Assembly: GCA_017408825.1 (NCBI GenBank)
Contig: JAFQTX010000039.1
Location: 1-62,400, forward strand
Length of the DNA: 62,400 nucleotides
DNA from: Alistipes sp.
Lineage (GTDB): Bacteria; Bacteroidota; Bacteroidia; Bacteroidales; Rikenellaceae
Direction of reading: 5' to 3'
In this document: positions 17,046 through 27,378 of the stretch, piece by piece
Position numbering within the stretch: position 1 is the first letter of the stretch
Layout: each line of letters opens with the position of its first letter
Program-made: the position numbers and the translations under genes
The notes under the pieces: model-generated
What the model saw: the letters and a program-made list of their open reading frames with translations, nothing else
The model's database searches: none
What the model was told of the DNA's origin: nothing

Positions 17046-17142
17046 GCCTCGATTAAGAGTCTGGGCTGGATGGGACATACTTGAGGTATTTCCCATTCAG
17101 CACAGCGATTGAGAGGTCGAAGATGCCCCCTTATCACAACAA
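17046..17142. repeat. Dispersed hairpin element, copy 2 (directly after cysS stop)
   Basis: Same core as copy 1, with loop TTGAG, outer stem GCTG/CAGC, flanking GATTAAGAG and GATTGAGAGG. Its end abuts the cysS stop codon (17144-17146). The spacing to copy 1 is about 118 bp. Confidence 0.8.
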
Positions 17143-17143
17143 A

Positions 17144-18613
17144 TTACTCGATTTCCCAGTCAAACCCATCCTTACGATCCTTAACTCGGATGCCTATTGC
17201 GGTGAGGTTATCACGAATCTTGTCTGAGGTGGCCCAATCCTTGGCTGCCTTAGCCTCAAGGCGCATATTGAGCAACATATCAACAAGTGGCGATACCATA
17301 TCCTTACCACCAGCCTCAGCAGCCTTCTCGTTGCGCAGGCCGAGGATATCGAATACATAGCGGTTTACGGTAGTCTTCAATGTCTCAAGGTCTTCTGCCG
17401 AGAGTGTCTGCTGACCCTCTGCCGCCTGATTGATGATACGTACCCAGTCGAAGAGTGCCGAGATAACCATTGGCGAGTTAATATCGTCGGCCATAGCCTC
17501 ACGACAGCGACGCTCAAGGTCTGCCACATCTACTGATGAGCTGCTCTGAGGCTTAATCTTTGCGAGGGTCTCCACAGCCTTCATCATACGGTCGAGGCCC
17601 TTCTCTGCCGCCTGCAATGCCTCGTTCGAGAAGTCGAGCGTAGAGCGATAGTGTGCCTGGAGCACGAAGAAGCGGATGGTCATTGGCGAGTAAGCCTGCT
17701 CGAGCATAGGGTGTGAGCCTGTGAAGAGCTGCTCGAGGGTGATGAAGTTACCCAACGACTTACCCATCTTCTGGCCATTGATAGTGATCATATTGTTGTG
17801 CACCCAGTAGCGTGCCGAGTCCTTGCCGAGAGCCGCCGTAGACTGCGCAATCTCGCACTCGTGGTGAGGGAACATAAGGTCCATACCACCACCGTGGATA
17901 TCGAACTGCTCGCCGAGATACTTTGTGCTCATCGCCGAGCACTCCATATGCCAACCAGGGAAACCATCGCTCCAGGGCGAGGGCCAGCGCATAATATGCT
18001 CGGGAGAGGCCTTCTTCCACAGTGCAAAGTCGAACGAGTGGTGCTTATCCGACTGGCCATCGAGCTCACGGGTGTTGGTCACAATGTCGTCGAGGTTACG
18101 ACCCGACAGACGACCATAGTGGTAGTCACGATTATACCTCTCTACATCGAAATATATCGAGCCATTAGACTCATAGGCATAGCCTGCATCGAGGATACGC
18201 TTAACCATCTCAATCTGCTCGATGATATGTCCCGAGGCGTGTGGCTCGATCGATGGCGACTTCACGCCAAGCTCACGCATAGCATCGTGGTAGCGCTCAG
18301 TGTAGTAATGAGCAATCTCCATAGGCTCGAGCTGCTCGAGGCGTGCCTTCTTAGCAATCTTATCCTCACCCTCGTCGGCATCCTGCTCGAGGTGGCCTAC
18401 GTCAGTGATATTACGCACATAACGCACCTTATAGCCAAGCGACTGGAGGTAGCGGAACAAGAGGTCGAAGGTCACAGCAGGGCGTGCGTGGCCAAGGTGT
18501 GGATCGCCATATACGGTAGGACCACATACGTACATACCCACATGCTCAGGGTTGATAGGCTCGAACGTCTCCTTACGACGTGTGAGCGTGTTGTACAATA
18601 CAATTTTCTCCAT
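17144..18613 (-). CDS. cysS: Cysteinyl-tRNA synthetase
   Basis: Class I aminoacyl-tRNA synthetase that charges tRNA-Cys. The 489-residue length is normal. Zinc ligand C30 is in [13 protein letters not shown], which also holds the HIGH motif as HLGH (39-42). The second zinc-site segment is HHECEIAQ, and the KMSKS loop appears as [11 protein letters not shown]. The start codon is 21 bp after the DUF2723 gene. Two dispersed hairpin elements follow the stop codon before prfB. Confidence 0.97.
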   Translation of the reverse strand: MEKIVLYNTLTRRKETFEPINPEHVGMYVCGPTVYGDPHLGHARPAVTFDLLFRYLQSLGYKVRYVRNITDVGHLEQDADEGEDKIAKKARLEQLEPMEIAHYYTERYHDAMRELGVKSPSIEPHASGHIIEQIEMVKRILDAGYAYESNGSIYFDVERYNRDYHYGRLSGRNLDDIVTNTRELDGQSDKHHSFDFALWKKASPEHIMRWPSPWSDGFPGWHMECSAMSTKYLGEQFDIHGGGMDLMFPHHECEIAQSTAALGKDSARYWVHNNMITINGQKMGKSLGNFITLEQLFTGSHPMLEQAYSPMTIRFFVLQAHYRSTLDFSNEALQAAEKGLDRMMKAVETLAKIKPQSSSSVDVADLERRCREAMADDINSPMVISALFDWVRIINQAAEGQQTLSAEDLETLKTTVNRYVFDILGLRNEKAAEAGGKDMVSPLVDMLLNMRLEAKAAKDWATSDKIRDNLTAIGIRVKDRKDGFDWEIE

Positions 18614-18634
18614 TGTTATATCTTTTTTTATGTT

Positions 18635-21600
18635 TTATCTCTGACTGGCAATCTCGCTTATAACATCACGAAGCTCCGCACGATCGAGGAACTGGTTCAT
18701 CACATCGACATACTCGGCATCAACATATCCACTATCCGACACACGGCCCACAGGGATTGTCTGGTAGATGTCGATGATGTTGCTGATGTGTGGCTCCATA
18801 ACCTTCAAGTATGCGTCGTTCACGTTGCCTGGTGTTAGGCGGTTTACGAAGGCTATATAGCGACTTACGAGCTTATCGAACGAGAGAGGATTCTCCGTAA
18901 GAGGGCGCTTAGCATCGGGGTTAGCCACCCAGTCGAAGCTACCCGAATAGTGGTGCGACGTGCCCACCACCTCGATGATGTCGAGCATCGCATTAAAGAG
19001 CTCCGAGCTAAGTGTTGGCGATAGTGCACGCTGCGAGTCATACTGCAAGTAGTAGCTCACCCACTCACCACGATTGGCGATATACTTGGCAGCAAGCACA
19101 TCACCCTTGTGGAGCACCGCTTCGGCCATCTCGAAGGCCTTGTCGCTATCGGCGAGCAGCTGATCCGACTCCGTGGTAGACTTACCCTGCTTGCGTAGTG
19201 TAGACTGCAACGCCTCGGCCATATCGCTAAGCTCGTAGAAGTATGTAAATTCATCCTCACCACGCTCCACCTCGGCTGACATACCAGCACTCTCTGCCAT
19301 CATAGCATTTGCCTCTTCGAGAGCCACGATAGCATTGTCGAGATAGTGCAGGCCGGCAGCGTAGTAGCCACGCACGTACGAGAGTATGGCGCTATGTGAG
19401 TAGCCCACACGCTCGGGAGGGAGCACCTCAAGGCCACGGTCGAGAAGTGCCAGAGCCTTGGCCACATCCTCATCGCTGTCACGACGCAGGAGGGCTGATG
19501 CCAGACGTGCAAAGTTCTCACGGATGCGTGATGCTGAGAGGTTATAACGCACGAAGTAATCGACATAGACATCCTCGTCAGCGAGGTTGCCATAGCGCAG
19601 AGGCCTATGCAACTCATCGGTGCTATCGCCACTATATAGGCCGTATATGTCGTCCACATTTAGGCTACCAGCCTCAGAGCCACGAATATATGGCGTCTTT
19701 ATAGGCACAAACAGATAGCCATAGCCATTGAAACGTGCATAATCGACAATACCGTAGTCCTTGAGCATCGATGCCTGAGTAAAGGCCAGCGGACGCTTCC
19801 AGTCGAAGTTGGCGATGAGGTCGAGCATCATTAGGTGATCACGTGTAAGCACACTCTTGTCGATCTTAACCTCGACACGCTCCACTGCCAAATCACGCTC
19901 ACTATCGTCGATAATCTTAGCCTCTACAGCGGCATCAACATCGACGGGGATGTAGTAGCTATCTGCCTCGAGAATATAATCCGAGACCTTACCATCGACA
20001 TGGCTCGAAATCTTAGGGTTGAGTTTACCCACCCAGCTATAACCCTCTGGGAGTGCTACACCCTCGGCCAAGATACGAGAATCGGTGCCGTTGGTAGCAA
20101 GATACATAGGCTTCTCCGAGACGAAGAGCTCCATCACCTCCTTGAGGTTGAGTGATCCGGCCATCTGGCGGTTAGCAGCCCAGTATCGAGCCATAGTATC
20201 GTGGTCGGCAACAAACTTATCGTTGGACATAATACCCTCCAAGACATTGAACGAGAGCGTATACTGCAATACCGCCTCATACTCCTCAGGGGTTGGATCA
20301 TCATTGACTCGTGCGGCAATCTCCTCGACAATGGGTTCGAGCTTAGTTACAGTATCCTCGGCCTGAATCATCGTGTCGTAGATATTGTAGAACGTACCCT
20401 CGATGCTCGCCAGACGATTCTCAATGTTGTAGTAACGCACGGTGTAGATCTCCATATTCTCGATGCGGCGCTTTTCACGACGCATATCACGCATCTCGGG
20501 AGTGTCGAGCACATCGGCGAGCTGTGCTAAAACAACCCAGTCGTTCACAAAGCTATACTTCGTCGCTGGAATTGAGAATGGCACACCCTCAGCATCGTTT
20601 GCTGCGAGCTTCATCTCATCGACATACCACTCGCCACCCAAGTACGACGAGTTCATAATACGCACATCCTTACGCACACCCTCGACCTCCTGGCAATACC
20701 ACACAGGGAATGTGTCGTTATCGCCAAAGTTAATCAGGATTGAGTTCTCGGGCACGCTATTTAGATAGTTCCAGCCGATGTCACGTGCGAAGTAACGCTT
20801 CGAGCGGTCGTGATCGTCCCAGTTCTCCGAGGCGAGCACCGCAGGCACGCTTGCACCAAAGAGCACGGCGAGGAGTGCCACAGTGGTCACAGCACGTGGC
20901 GACGTAAGCTTCATACGCTCGGCAATATCGAGGAAGATGTCGCCCACGGCGAGCACTCCGAGGCCAATCCATATAGAGAAGGCGTAGAAGGCACCTGCAT
21001 AGACATAGTCACGCTCACGTGGCTCGTCGGGCGAAGTGTTGAAGTATACCACAAGGGCGATACCCATCATCACAAAGAGTAGCAACACCACAAAGAAGTT
21101 GCGCCAGTCACGGTTGAGCTGATAGATAAGACCCATAAGGCCGAGCAGCAGTGGCAGGAAGAAGTAGGTGTTACGCGCAGGGTTATTACGCATATCGCTT
21201 GGCAGGTTATCCTGCGTGCCGCAGAATATCGAGTCGATAAAGTCGATGCCCGAGAGCCAGCCACCGTGTAGATATAGGCCATTCTCATCCTTGGTCATCT
21301 GCTCATCATCCTGACGACCTGCGAAGTTCCACATAAAGTATCTCCAGAACATATCGCCCATCTGGTAGCCCACAAAGTAGCGAATATCCTCCCACCTCGA
21401 TGGCTCGTACCACTCACCCACCTCGTCGCTCGAGCGCCTAACCATAGGGTGACGATCCCTGAGCTCTACCCAGCCATTCTCGTAGGAACTCTTACGTGAG
21501 AAGTTCCACATGCGAGGGAATAGACGCATAGCCTCCGAGGGGTATTTATAACCCTCGAATATCTCACGCGCCTCGTACTGCTGGGTCTCGGGATTATACC

Positions 21601-22756
21601 ACATAACATCCGATGCGTCGTACTCGCCAGGGACAAACTGGTTTTCGCTCTCAAGGTCGGGGTTTATGGCCACAGGATCGAGCGGCTGTGCCGAGTAATA
21701 GGGGCCACGAAGGAGTGGTCGCTGGCCATACTGATCACGATTAAGCAGGCTGAGCAGCGTATGAGGATTCCACGGATTATTCGAGTTCATCGGCGGGTTA
21801 GCGTTGGCACGTATGATCACCATAGCATACGACGAGAAGCCTATGAGAATCACCGTCACGCAGAGCACCACAGCATTGGCAACACGCATCGAGCGGCGAT
21901 GCGTAAACATAATGAGGAGGCCCAAAAGCACAAACACTGCTACCACAAATATAGCCATACCCACATTTACAGGCAGACCAAGAGTATTCACCGCAAAGGT
22001 ATCTACCGCAGCACCGAGAGCCACAGTATATGGGATGATAATGCCGTTTATGGCGCCGAGGATAAGCATCGACACCACCAGCGCAAGCACAATCTTGAGG
22101 AAGTAGTCCATCGCCGAGCGCATCTGATACTTGCGGAAGAAGTATATCATCACCAGCGCAGGTATTGTCAGCAGGTTGAGGATGTGCACACCTATCGACA
22201 GACCCATTAGGTAGGCGATGAGTATTATCCAGCGCATCGACGTAGGGCTATCGGCACTCTCCTCCCAGCGCAACATAAGCCATACGACAAGGGCCGTGAA
22301 CATCGACGACAGGGCATATACCTCGCCCTCTACTGCCGAGAACCAGAAGGTGTCGGTGTAGGCATAGGCCAGAGCACCAATAGCACCCGCTCCGAGCACC
22401 AAGATCATACGACTGCGACTCATCTGCTCACCCTCACGACTCATTATTCGGCGTGCAAGATGTGTGATGGTCCAGAAGAGGAAGAGGATGCAGAAACCAC
22501 TTGCCAGGGCATTTAGGCCGTTGATCATCATCGGCACATACTCTGGCGAAGGTGCGAGCAGCGATGCAAGACGTGCCAGCATCATGAAGAGTGGTGCTCC
22601 AGGGGGATGACCCACCTCGAGCTTGTACGATGTTGCAATAAACTCACTACAATCCCAAAGGCTTGCCGTGGGCTCGATAGTGAGTATGTACGAGAGTGTT
22701 GCGATGGCAAACACCATCCACCCCACGTAGTTATCCCAGCGCTTAAATGTATTCAT
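18635..22756 (-). CDS. DUF2723 multi-spanning membrane protein (mannosyltransferase-like)
   Basis: A 1,373-residue protein. Residues 1 to about 330 contain many hydrophobic helices with the family motifs LTIEPTASLWDCSEFI and EVGHPPGAPLF, typical of the DUF2723 group distantly related to protein O-mannosyltransferases. A second helix cluster lies around 530-660 and is followed by a large extracytoplasmic region with helical TPR-like segments near the C-terminus. A lipid-linked sugar donor and a glycosylation role are inferred from the family only. It is the first gene of a minus-strand series with cysS and has a full consensus promoter at 22796-22826. It is one of the largest proteins in the window. 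Confidence 0.88.
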   Translation of the reverse strand: MNTFKRWDNYVGWMVFAIATLSYILTIEPTASLWDCSEFIATSYKLEVGHPPGAPLFMMLARLASLLAPSPEYVPMMINGLNALASGFCILFLFWTITHLARRIMSREGEQMSRSRMILVLGAGAIGALAYAYTDTFWFSAVEGEVYALSSMFTALVVWLMLRWEESADSPTSMRWIILIAYLMGLSIGVHILNLLTIPALVMIYFFRKYQMRSAMDYFLKIVLALVVSMLILGAINGIIIPYTVALGAAVDTFAVNTLGLPVNVGMAIFVVAVFVLLGLLIMFTHRRSMRVANAVVLCVTVILIGFSSYAMVIIRANANPPMNSNNPWNPHTLLSLLNRDQYGQRPLLRGPYYSAQPLDPVAINPDLESENQFVPGEYDASDVMWYNPETQQYEAREIFEGYKYPSEAMRLFPRMWNFSRKSSYENGWVELRDRHPMVRRSSDEVGEWYEPSRWEDIRYFVGYQMGDMFWRYFMWNFAGRQDDEQMTKDENGLYLHGGWLSGIDFIDSIFCGTQDNLPSDMRNNPARNTYFFLPLLLGLMGLIYQLNRDWRNFFVVLLLFVMMGIALVVYFNTSPDEPRERDYVYAGAFYAFSIWIGLGVLAVGDIFLDIAERMKLTSPRAVTTVALLAVLFGASVPAVLASENWDDHDRSKRYFARDIGWNYLNSVPENSILINFGDNDTFPVWYCQEVEGVRKDVRIMNSSYLGGEWYVDEMKLAANDAEGVPFSIPATKYSFVNDWVVLAQLADVLDTPEMRDMRREKRRIENMEIYTVRYYNIENRLASIEGTFYNIYDTMIQAEDTVTKLEPIVEEIAARVNDDPTPEEYEAVLQYTLSFNVLEGIMSNDKFVADHDTMARYWAANRQMAGSLNLKEVMELFVSEKPMYLATNGTDSRILAEGVALPEGYSWVGKLNPKISSHVDGKVSDYILEADSYYIPVDVDAAVEAKIIDDSERDLAVERVEVKIDKSVLTRDHLMMLDLIANFDWKRPLAFTQASMLKDYGIVDYARFNGYGYLFVPIKTPYIRGSEAGSLNVDDIYGLYSGDSTDELHRPLRYGNLADEDVYVDYFVRYNLSASRIRENFARLASALLRRDSDEDVAKALALLDRGLEVLPPERVGYSHSAILSYVRGYYAAGLHYLDNAIVALEEANAMMAESAGMSAEVERGEDEFTYFYELSDMAEALQSTLRKQGKSTTESDQLLADSDKAFEMAEAVLHKGDVLAAKYIANRGEWVSYYLQYDSQRALSPTLSSELFNAMLDIIEVVGTSHHYSGSFDWVANPDAKRPLTENPLSFDKLVSRYIAFVNRLTPGNVNDAYLKVMEPHISNIIDIYQTIPVGRVSDSGYVDAEYVDVMNQFLDRAELRDVISEIASQR

Positions 22757-22795
22757 ATTCGATTATTAATTTCGTCGTTTATGGTTTTTAACCTG

Positions 22796-22826
22796 CAAAT
22801 ATACAATATTTGCCCGAGATTACAAA
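22796..22826 (-). promoter_or_regulatory. Promoter of DUF2723-cysS series
   Basis: On the minus strand: TTTG (22823-22826), 19 bases, TATATTTG (22796-22803). Confidence 0.85.
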
Positions 22827-23078
22827 CTATTAGTTGGGGATTTTATTGTACTACGGGCAAACTATCGGCTAAATAGCCCGCTTCAACCACCTAACGATGG
22901 CAGAGACATAAGCATCAGAAGAGCACTTTTCAGCCCATCACCACCAACCTCAAAACAGTAGCTGTTTAGTCTATTTTTCAACTATTTCACTAATTTAAGT
23001 TATTAGAAAACTCAAAAACCATTTTTACTTATTTAGCATACATAAATTACTGATTATGCTATTTTTTCACAAAATTGG
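22827..23078. other. AT-rich intergenic sequence, no gene seen
   Basis: Between the divergent DUF2723 and fimbrillin-like promoters. It holds one stem CGGGC...GCCCG with inner CTAT/ATAG (about 22858-22885) of unknown role; otherwise featureless AT-rich DNA. Confidence 0.5.
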
Positions 23079-23109
23079 TTTGTATTTGAACAAAATTTGC
23101 GTATATTTG
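23079..23109 (+). promoter_or_regulatory. Promoter of the fimbrillin-like/beta-helix gene
   Basis: TTTG (23079-23082), 19 bases, TATATTTG (23102-23109), a full match. It implies a leader of about 250 nt before ATG 23365. Confidence 0.85.
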
Positions 23110-23269
23110 CTACTATGAAAGCAGAGAGTAGCGTAGCTACGATTTAGAGTTGTAACACACGATTGCACAGCAAAAGAGATTTTAATGCAGCCGCAACGAG
23201 GGTAACAATCTCTATATCTGGCTATTGCGCTCATATTCCCACCCACTTATATAGATAATACTATCCCTC

Positions 23270-23307
23270 AACCCCGATTGCTATCAGGGTTGGCATTGCT
23301 ATTTTTT
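23270..23307 (+). promoter_or_regulatory. Leader hairpin followed by a T-run
   Basis: AACCCCGAT pairs with ATCAGGGTT around TGCT with one mismatch (23270-23291), followed ten bases later by six T. It lies between the promoter and the coding start, so it could be an attenuator or the 3' end of a short leader RNA. Confidence 0.45.
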
Positions 23308-23364
23308 ATGCTAAACTAAAACAACACAAATAACAAACCAATTTTTAACTCATTTAACATTTTT

Positions 23365-26300
23365 ATGAAAGCAAGATTTTTAGCATTGTTGGCATTGGTA
23401 CTCGGCGTGGTATCGTGCCAGACAGAGCCTGAGGGTCTCAACGTGAATGTTGGCGAGGTAGATGCCATCATCAACGTTACTATTCCCGAGGCTGAGACCC
23501 GTGCTGCTGGCTCAAACAGCGCAGCGGGAGCATTTGCAAATGGTGTGCTCGGCACTGAGAGCGACAACACCACTATGCGTTACATCCTTCAGGTCTACTA
23601 CAACGGCGTAGCATCGCAGGAGCGTAAGGTGGCTTACAGCGACGGCAAGAGCGTAGCTTTTGAGGTACGCCTTGTTCCCGAGCGTAACTACAAATTTGTA
23701 GTTTGGGCCGACGTGGTTACAGATGGTGAGAACGACACCGACAACCACTACGACACCTCTAACCTTGAGAACATCACCCTTCTTGGCGAGTGGAACGCTA
23801 TGGACGAGAGCCGTGACGCATTTACTGCTACCGAGCTTATCGAGAACTACAGCGGCGCAAGCAATATCAACATCACGTTGAGGCGTCCTTTCGCTAAGTT
23901 GCGTGTCGTAACTACCGACATCAATAACCTTACTAACCTCGGCATCGTGCCTACAACTGCTACTGTAGAGTACACTACTACTCACCGTGTAGCGTTCAAC
24001 GCATTTGAGGGTAAAGCTGCTGATGCTTCAGAGTCTAAGACACACTCTTACACCATCAACCCATACTCTAACGAGACTAACACTGGTGCTGAGTACACAC
24101 TCTTCACCGACTACTTCTTCGCTGAGAACGATGTTGTTAAGTTCAACTTCAACGTTTATGAGGATGAGGCTAAGACTAAGCTTATCAAGGAGAACAACTT
24201 CGTTACCGACATCAACGTAAAGCGTAACCACCTAACAACTATCAAGGGTAACATTCTTACCGACGGCAAGGGCTTCGACGTAAGCATTGAGGATGGTTTC
24301 GAGAATGGTGGTGGCACAAATCCTGACTATGAGTACGCTACTATCACATCAGCAGTTGAGCTTTTGCGTGCTATCGGCACAAGCGGCAACTATATCGTTA
24401 TGAACGACATTAGGGTTACCGAGGCCGATGTTTTGGTGGCTTCGACACTCGCTGCAACACGCTCTACTACTACCACTACAACTATCAACCTCAACGGCTT
24501 CACCATTACCATTGCAAACGACTCAAACGAGCCTTTGGTAACTCTCGACGAGGGCGAGAAGGTAGTATTCGCTGGTGACGGTGCTATCGAGAAGGATCCT
24601 AATACTAACGGTGACTTTATTGATAACAGCAACGATAACACAGAGGTAGTATTTGCTGGTGCAGATTACGACGAGGAGGTATTTACCGAGAATGTCACCG
24701 ACTACGCTAACGACTTTATCAATGCATTTAACACCGAGACTGGTTACACTTTGCTAGCCGACATCATTGTAAAGCAGTCATTGACACTTCCCGAGGGCAA
24801 GAGCTTCGAGCTTGATCTCAATGGCAAGACTTTATCGGCCATCAATAGCATTAGCGACAAGAACAACGATGGCCAATTAACATCTGCTGATAACGTAGTA
24901 TTCATCGACGTTCGTGGCAACCTGACTGTGAAGAATGGTACTATGACACTCAAGCATACAGGCGACAACTATGGCTGGAATGCTTGCACCGAGCTCTTCT
25001 ATGTAGGTTTCAACGGCACATTGAACCTCAATGGTGTTCATGCCGAGAACTTGGGTGGCTCGGATATGGCTTACGTTGTCGATATGGTTAATGCTACAAA
25101 CATCACCGTAAATGTCGCAAATTCAACATTGAAGTCTACTTATATTCCATTCCGAGTATTCAACAATGGTAGCGGCATGAATAACGTAACTATCAATAAC
25201 TCTACTCTCGAGGGCGTAAGCCGTGCATTCTGGGTACATATCTACTCAAATGCTGATAATGGTGGCAAGGGTGTTAAGAGCTCAACGCTGAACCTCGACA
25301 TCTTCGGCAATGGCAATACATTCATCGCAAGCAACCCTAACCGCATCATCGAGTTCGGTTACACCGATGAAATCAACTTCAACGCAGAGGGCGAGCAGAT
25401 TGTTTACAGCGCTGCACGTCTTAAGAGCATCGCTAACTACGCAAATAGCGGCTACTCGTTCAAGGGCGAAACTATCAAGCTTGCTGCCGACATCGACCTT
25501 AACAACGAGAATTGGACAGCTATCGGCACTCCAGAGGCTAACTTCTGCGGTACTTTTGACGGCTGCGACTACACTATTAAGAACCTCAAAATCCTTGTTA
25601 CAGAGGGTAAGGAGGATAAGGCATATCTCGGTTTGTTCGGCTATGCTAAGGATGCTACCATCAAGAATGTAGTATTCGAGAATGTAGATATCAATGTTGC
25701 TTGCTTGGATATCGACCACAGCCAGGGCCACATCGGCGCTGTTGCTGGCTCGTTGGAGGGCACTTCTACCATCGAGAACGTGACTGTTAAGGGTGATGTT
25801 AAGGTAGAGGCTACGTTCGACGCAAATGGTGCAAGCCGTGTAGCTGTTGTTGCTGGTGGTAACTCTTACGGCAATGTGACTATGAAGAGTGTTCACGTTG
25901 TGGCTAACGAGGGTAGCTATCTTAAGGCTAACAACAACGTAGGTGCTCTTGCTGGTCAGCTTCAGGGCAAGTCTGTATTCGAGAACTGTAGCTCAAACAT
26001 CGATGTTACTGGTAAGAAGTTCTTTGCAGGTGGTATCATTGGCCTTGCTGCAGGCGACCAGACATTTACTAATTGCCACACTACTGGCGACATAACAATC
26101 ACTCAGGGTCGCGAGGGTAGAGCTCACGATCACTTCCGCGTAGGTGGTATTGCTGGTGGTTGGGCTGACAACGTTAAGACTCCATTGGTAATTACCAACT
26201 GCTCATACACTGGTAAGGTATCAGGCAAGGACTTTAACGGCAATGAGGCTAATCCTCTCGACTATGCAGGTTATGTAGGTCGTGGTTATACTCTTGCCAG

Positions 26301-27303
26301 CGCTGGCACAACCGTGAATATCGACGGTACTCTCTACGTTCAGAAGTACGATGGCGCAGACAATGCAGGTGTTTATGATGTTACTGACGCTGAGGGTAAC
26401 GTTGTAGTTAGCACTTTCGCTGAGCTTGAGGCAGCAGCTAAGGCTGGTGGCAACATTGCTCTTGGCGCTGATATCGAGTTCACAAAGAATATCGCTGTTA
26501 CCAATGCAAACTTTACACTTAACGGCAAGGGTCACAAAATCACTCAGGCTGAGTCATTCAACAACCCAATTGCCCTTATCGACATCACATATGGCAAGAT
26601 TGGTCTTAAGAATGTTAAGTTCGATGGTATCAAGACTGGTGCTGTTCTTCGCACCGTTTACGCCGAGCTAAAGGCAGACAACGTAACTGTTGAGAACTGC
26701 GAGCACACTGTTGATCAGGGTCTAATCCGTCTACTTGGCAGCAGTGAGATTACAAACTCAACGTTCAAGAACAACATTTGTAAGATGTTGATTTCGTACA
26801 ACTACGATGATAGCAAGCCAGAATTCACACTACTTCTCGAGAACAACGTGATTGAGAATAACACTTGTAGCCAGGTTGGCGTTGTATACTACGCAGGTGG
26901 TGGTGGTGCAACTATCAAGAACAATAAGTTCATCGGCAACACTACTAACATTACAACCAATGGTGCTACATTGTATATGGGCTTCACTGAGAATAATGTT
27001 ATCACAGGTAACCTTTTCCAAAATAATAAGCTCACTACTACCAGCACTGCTAAGCGTGTAGGTGGTGCTCTCCACATTGGTTACCAGTGTGAGTTGACAG
27101 GCAACGCCTTTATCGGCAACACCGTATCTGCACCAGTTTCAAAGGGCAACGATGTATGCGCAAGCGTTTACTACACCGATATCGATCTATCGGGCAACTA
27201 CTGGGGTGGTGGTGCTCCTGTTGAGAACGACGACTACTTCGTTGAGTATACTAACTACAAGGTAATTGTTAATGACTACCTCACTGAGAATCCTATTAAG
27301 TAA
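23365..27303 (+). CDS. Large surface lipoprotein: fimbrillin-like N-terminus plus beta-helix repeats
   Basis: A 1,312-residue lipoprotein. The lipobox ends at Cys18 (LGVVSC). Residues about 30-320 resemble the DUF6562/fimbrillin-like family, with an ETRAAG motif near residue 48 like the Arg site in fimbrillin precursors. From about 330 the sequence is rich in N, T, G and short hydrophobic strands (ATIKNVVFENVDI, GLFGYAKDATIKN), typical of right-handed beta-helix and GLUG-like repeats, continuing to the C-terminus. No catalytic motif was recognised, so an adhesin or matrix protein is likely. The first ~20 residues are nearly identical to those of the gene at 61453. It has its own promoter, a long leader and a strong terminator (27329-27358). 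Confidence 0.85.
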   Translation: MKARFLALLALVLGVVSCQTEPEGLNVNVGEVDAIINVTIPEAETRAAGSNSAAGAFANGVLGTESDNTTMRYILQVYYNGVASQERKVAYSDGKSVAFEVRLVPERNYKFVVWADVVTDGENDTDNHYDTSNLENITLLGEWNAMDESRDAFTATELIENYSGASNINITLRRPFAKLRVVTTDINNLTNLGIVPTTATVEYTTTHRVAFNAFEGKAADASESKTHSYTINPYSNETNTGAEYTLFTDYFFAENDVVKFNFNVYEDEAKTKLIKENNFVTDINVKRNHLTTIKGNILTDGKGFDVSIEDGFENGGGTNPDYEYATITSAVELLRAIGTSGNYIVMNDIRVTEADVLVASTLAATRSTTTTTTINLNGFTITIANDSNEPLVTLDEGEKVVFAGDGAIEKDPNTNGDFIDNSNDNTEVVFAGADYDEEVFTENVTDYANDFINAFNTETGYTLLADIIVKQSLTLPEGKSFELDLNGKTLSAINSISDKNNDGQLTSADNVVFIDVRGNLTVKNGTMTLKHTGDNYGWNACTELFYVGFNGTLNLNGVHAENLGGSDMAYVVDMVNATNITVNVANSTLKSTYIPFRVFNNGSGMNNVTINNSTLEGVSRAFWVHIYSNADNGGKGVKSSTLNLDIFGNGNTFIASNPNRIIEFGYTDEINFNAEGEQIVYSAARLKSIANYANSGYSFKGETIKLAADIDLNNENWTAIGTPEANFCGTFDGCDYTIKNLKILVTEGKEDKAYLGLFGYAKDATIKNVVFENVDINVACLDIDHSQGHIGAVAGSLEGTSTIENVTVKGDVKVEATFDANGASRVAVVAGGNSYGNVTMKSVHVVANEGSYLKANNNVGALAGQLQGKSVFENCSSNIDVTGKKFFAGGIIGLAAGDQTFTNCHTTGDITITQGREGRAHDHFRVGGIAGGWADNVKTPLVITNCSYTGKVSGKDFNGNEANPLDYAGYVGRGYTLASAGTTVNIDGTLYVQKYDGADNAGVYDVTDAEGNVVVSTFAELEAAAKAGGNIALGADIEFTKNIAVTNANFTLNGKGHKITQAESFNNPIALIDITYGKIGLKNVKFDGIKTGAVLRTVYAELKADNVTVENCEHTVDQGLIRLLGSSEITNSTFKNNICKMLISYNYDDSKPEFTLLLENNVIENNTCSQVGVVYYAGGGGATIKNNKFIGNTTNITTNGATLYMGFTENNVITGNLFQNNKLTTTSTAKRVGGALHIGYQCELTGNAFIGNTVSAPVSKGNDVCASVYYTDIDLSGNYWGGGAPVENDDYFVEYTNYKVIVNDYLTENPIK

Positions 27304-27328
27304 GCGATTTGAAGGTGATAAATCTATT

Positions 27329-27358
27329 GCGCTCGGCTTCGGCCGGGCGCATTTTTTA
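27329..27358 (+). terminator. Terminator of the large surface lipoprotein gene
   Basis: Nine-base stem GCGCTCGGC/GCCGGGCGC with a TTCG tetraloop, then ATTTTTTATT. Confidence 0.93.
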
Positions 27359-27378
27359 TTGCTGACAATAAGAAAAAT

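Noticed and set aside
16908-17137. Two small ORFs over the hairpin elements after cysS
   Set aside because: They arise from the repeated hairpin sequence in two frames and have no coding features.
25282-25896. 204-codon ORF antisense to the large surface lipoprotein gene
   Set aside because: It lacks recognisable domains, and the plus frame is continuous with a lipobox and terminator.
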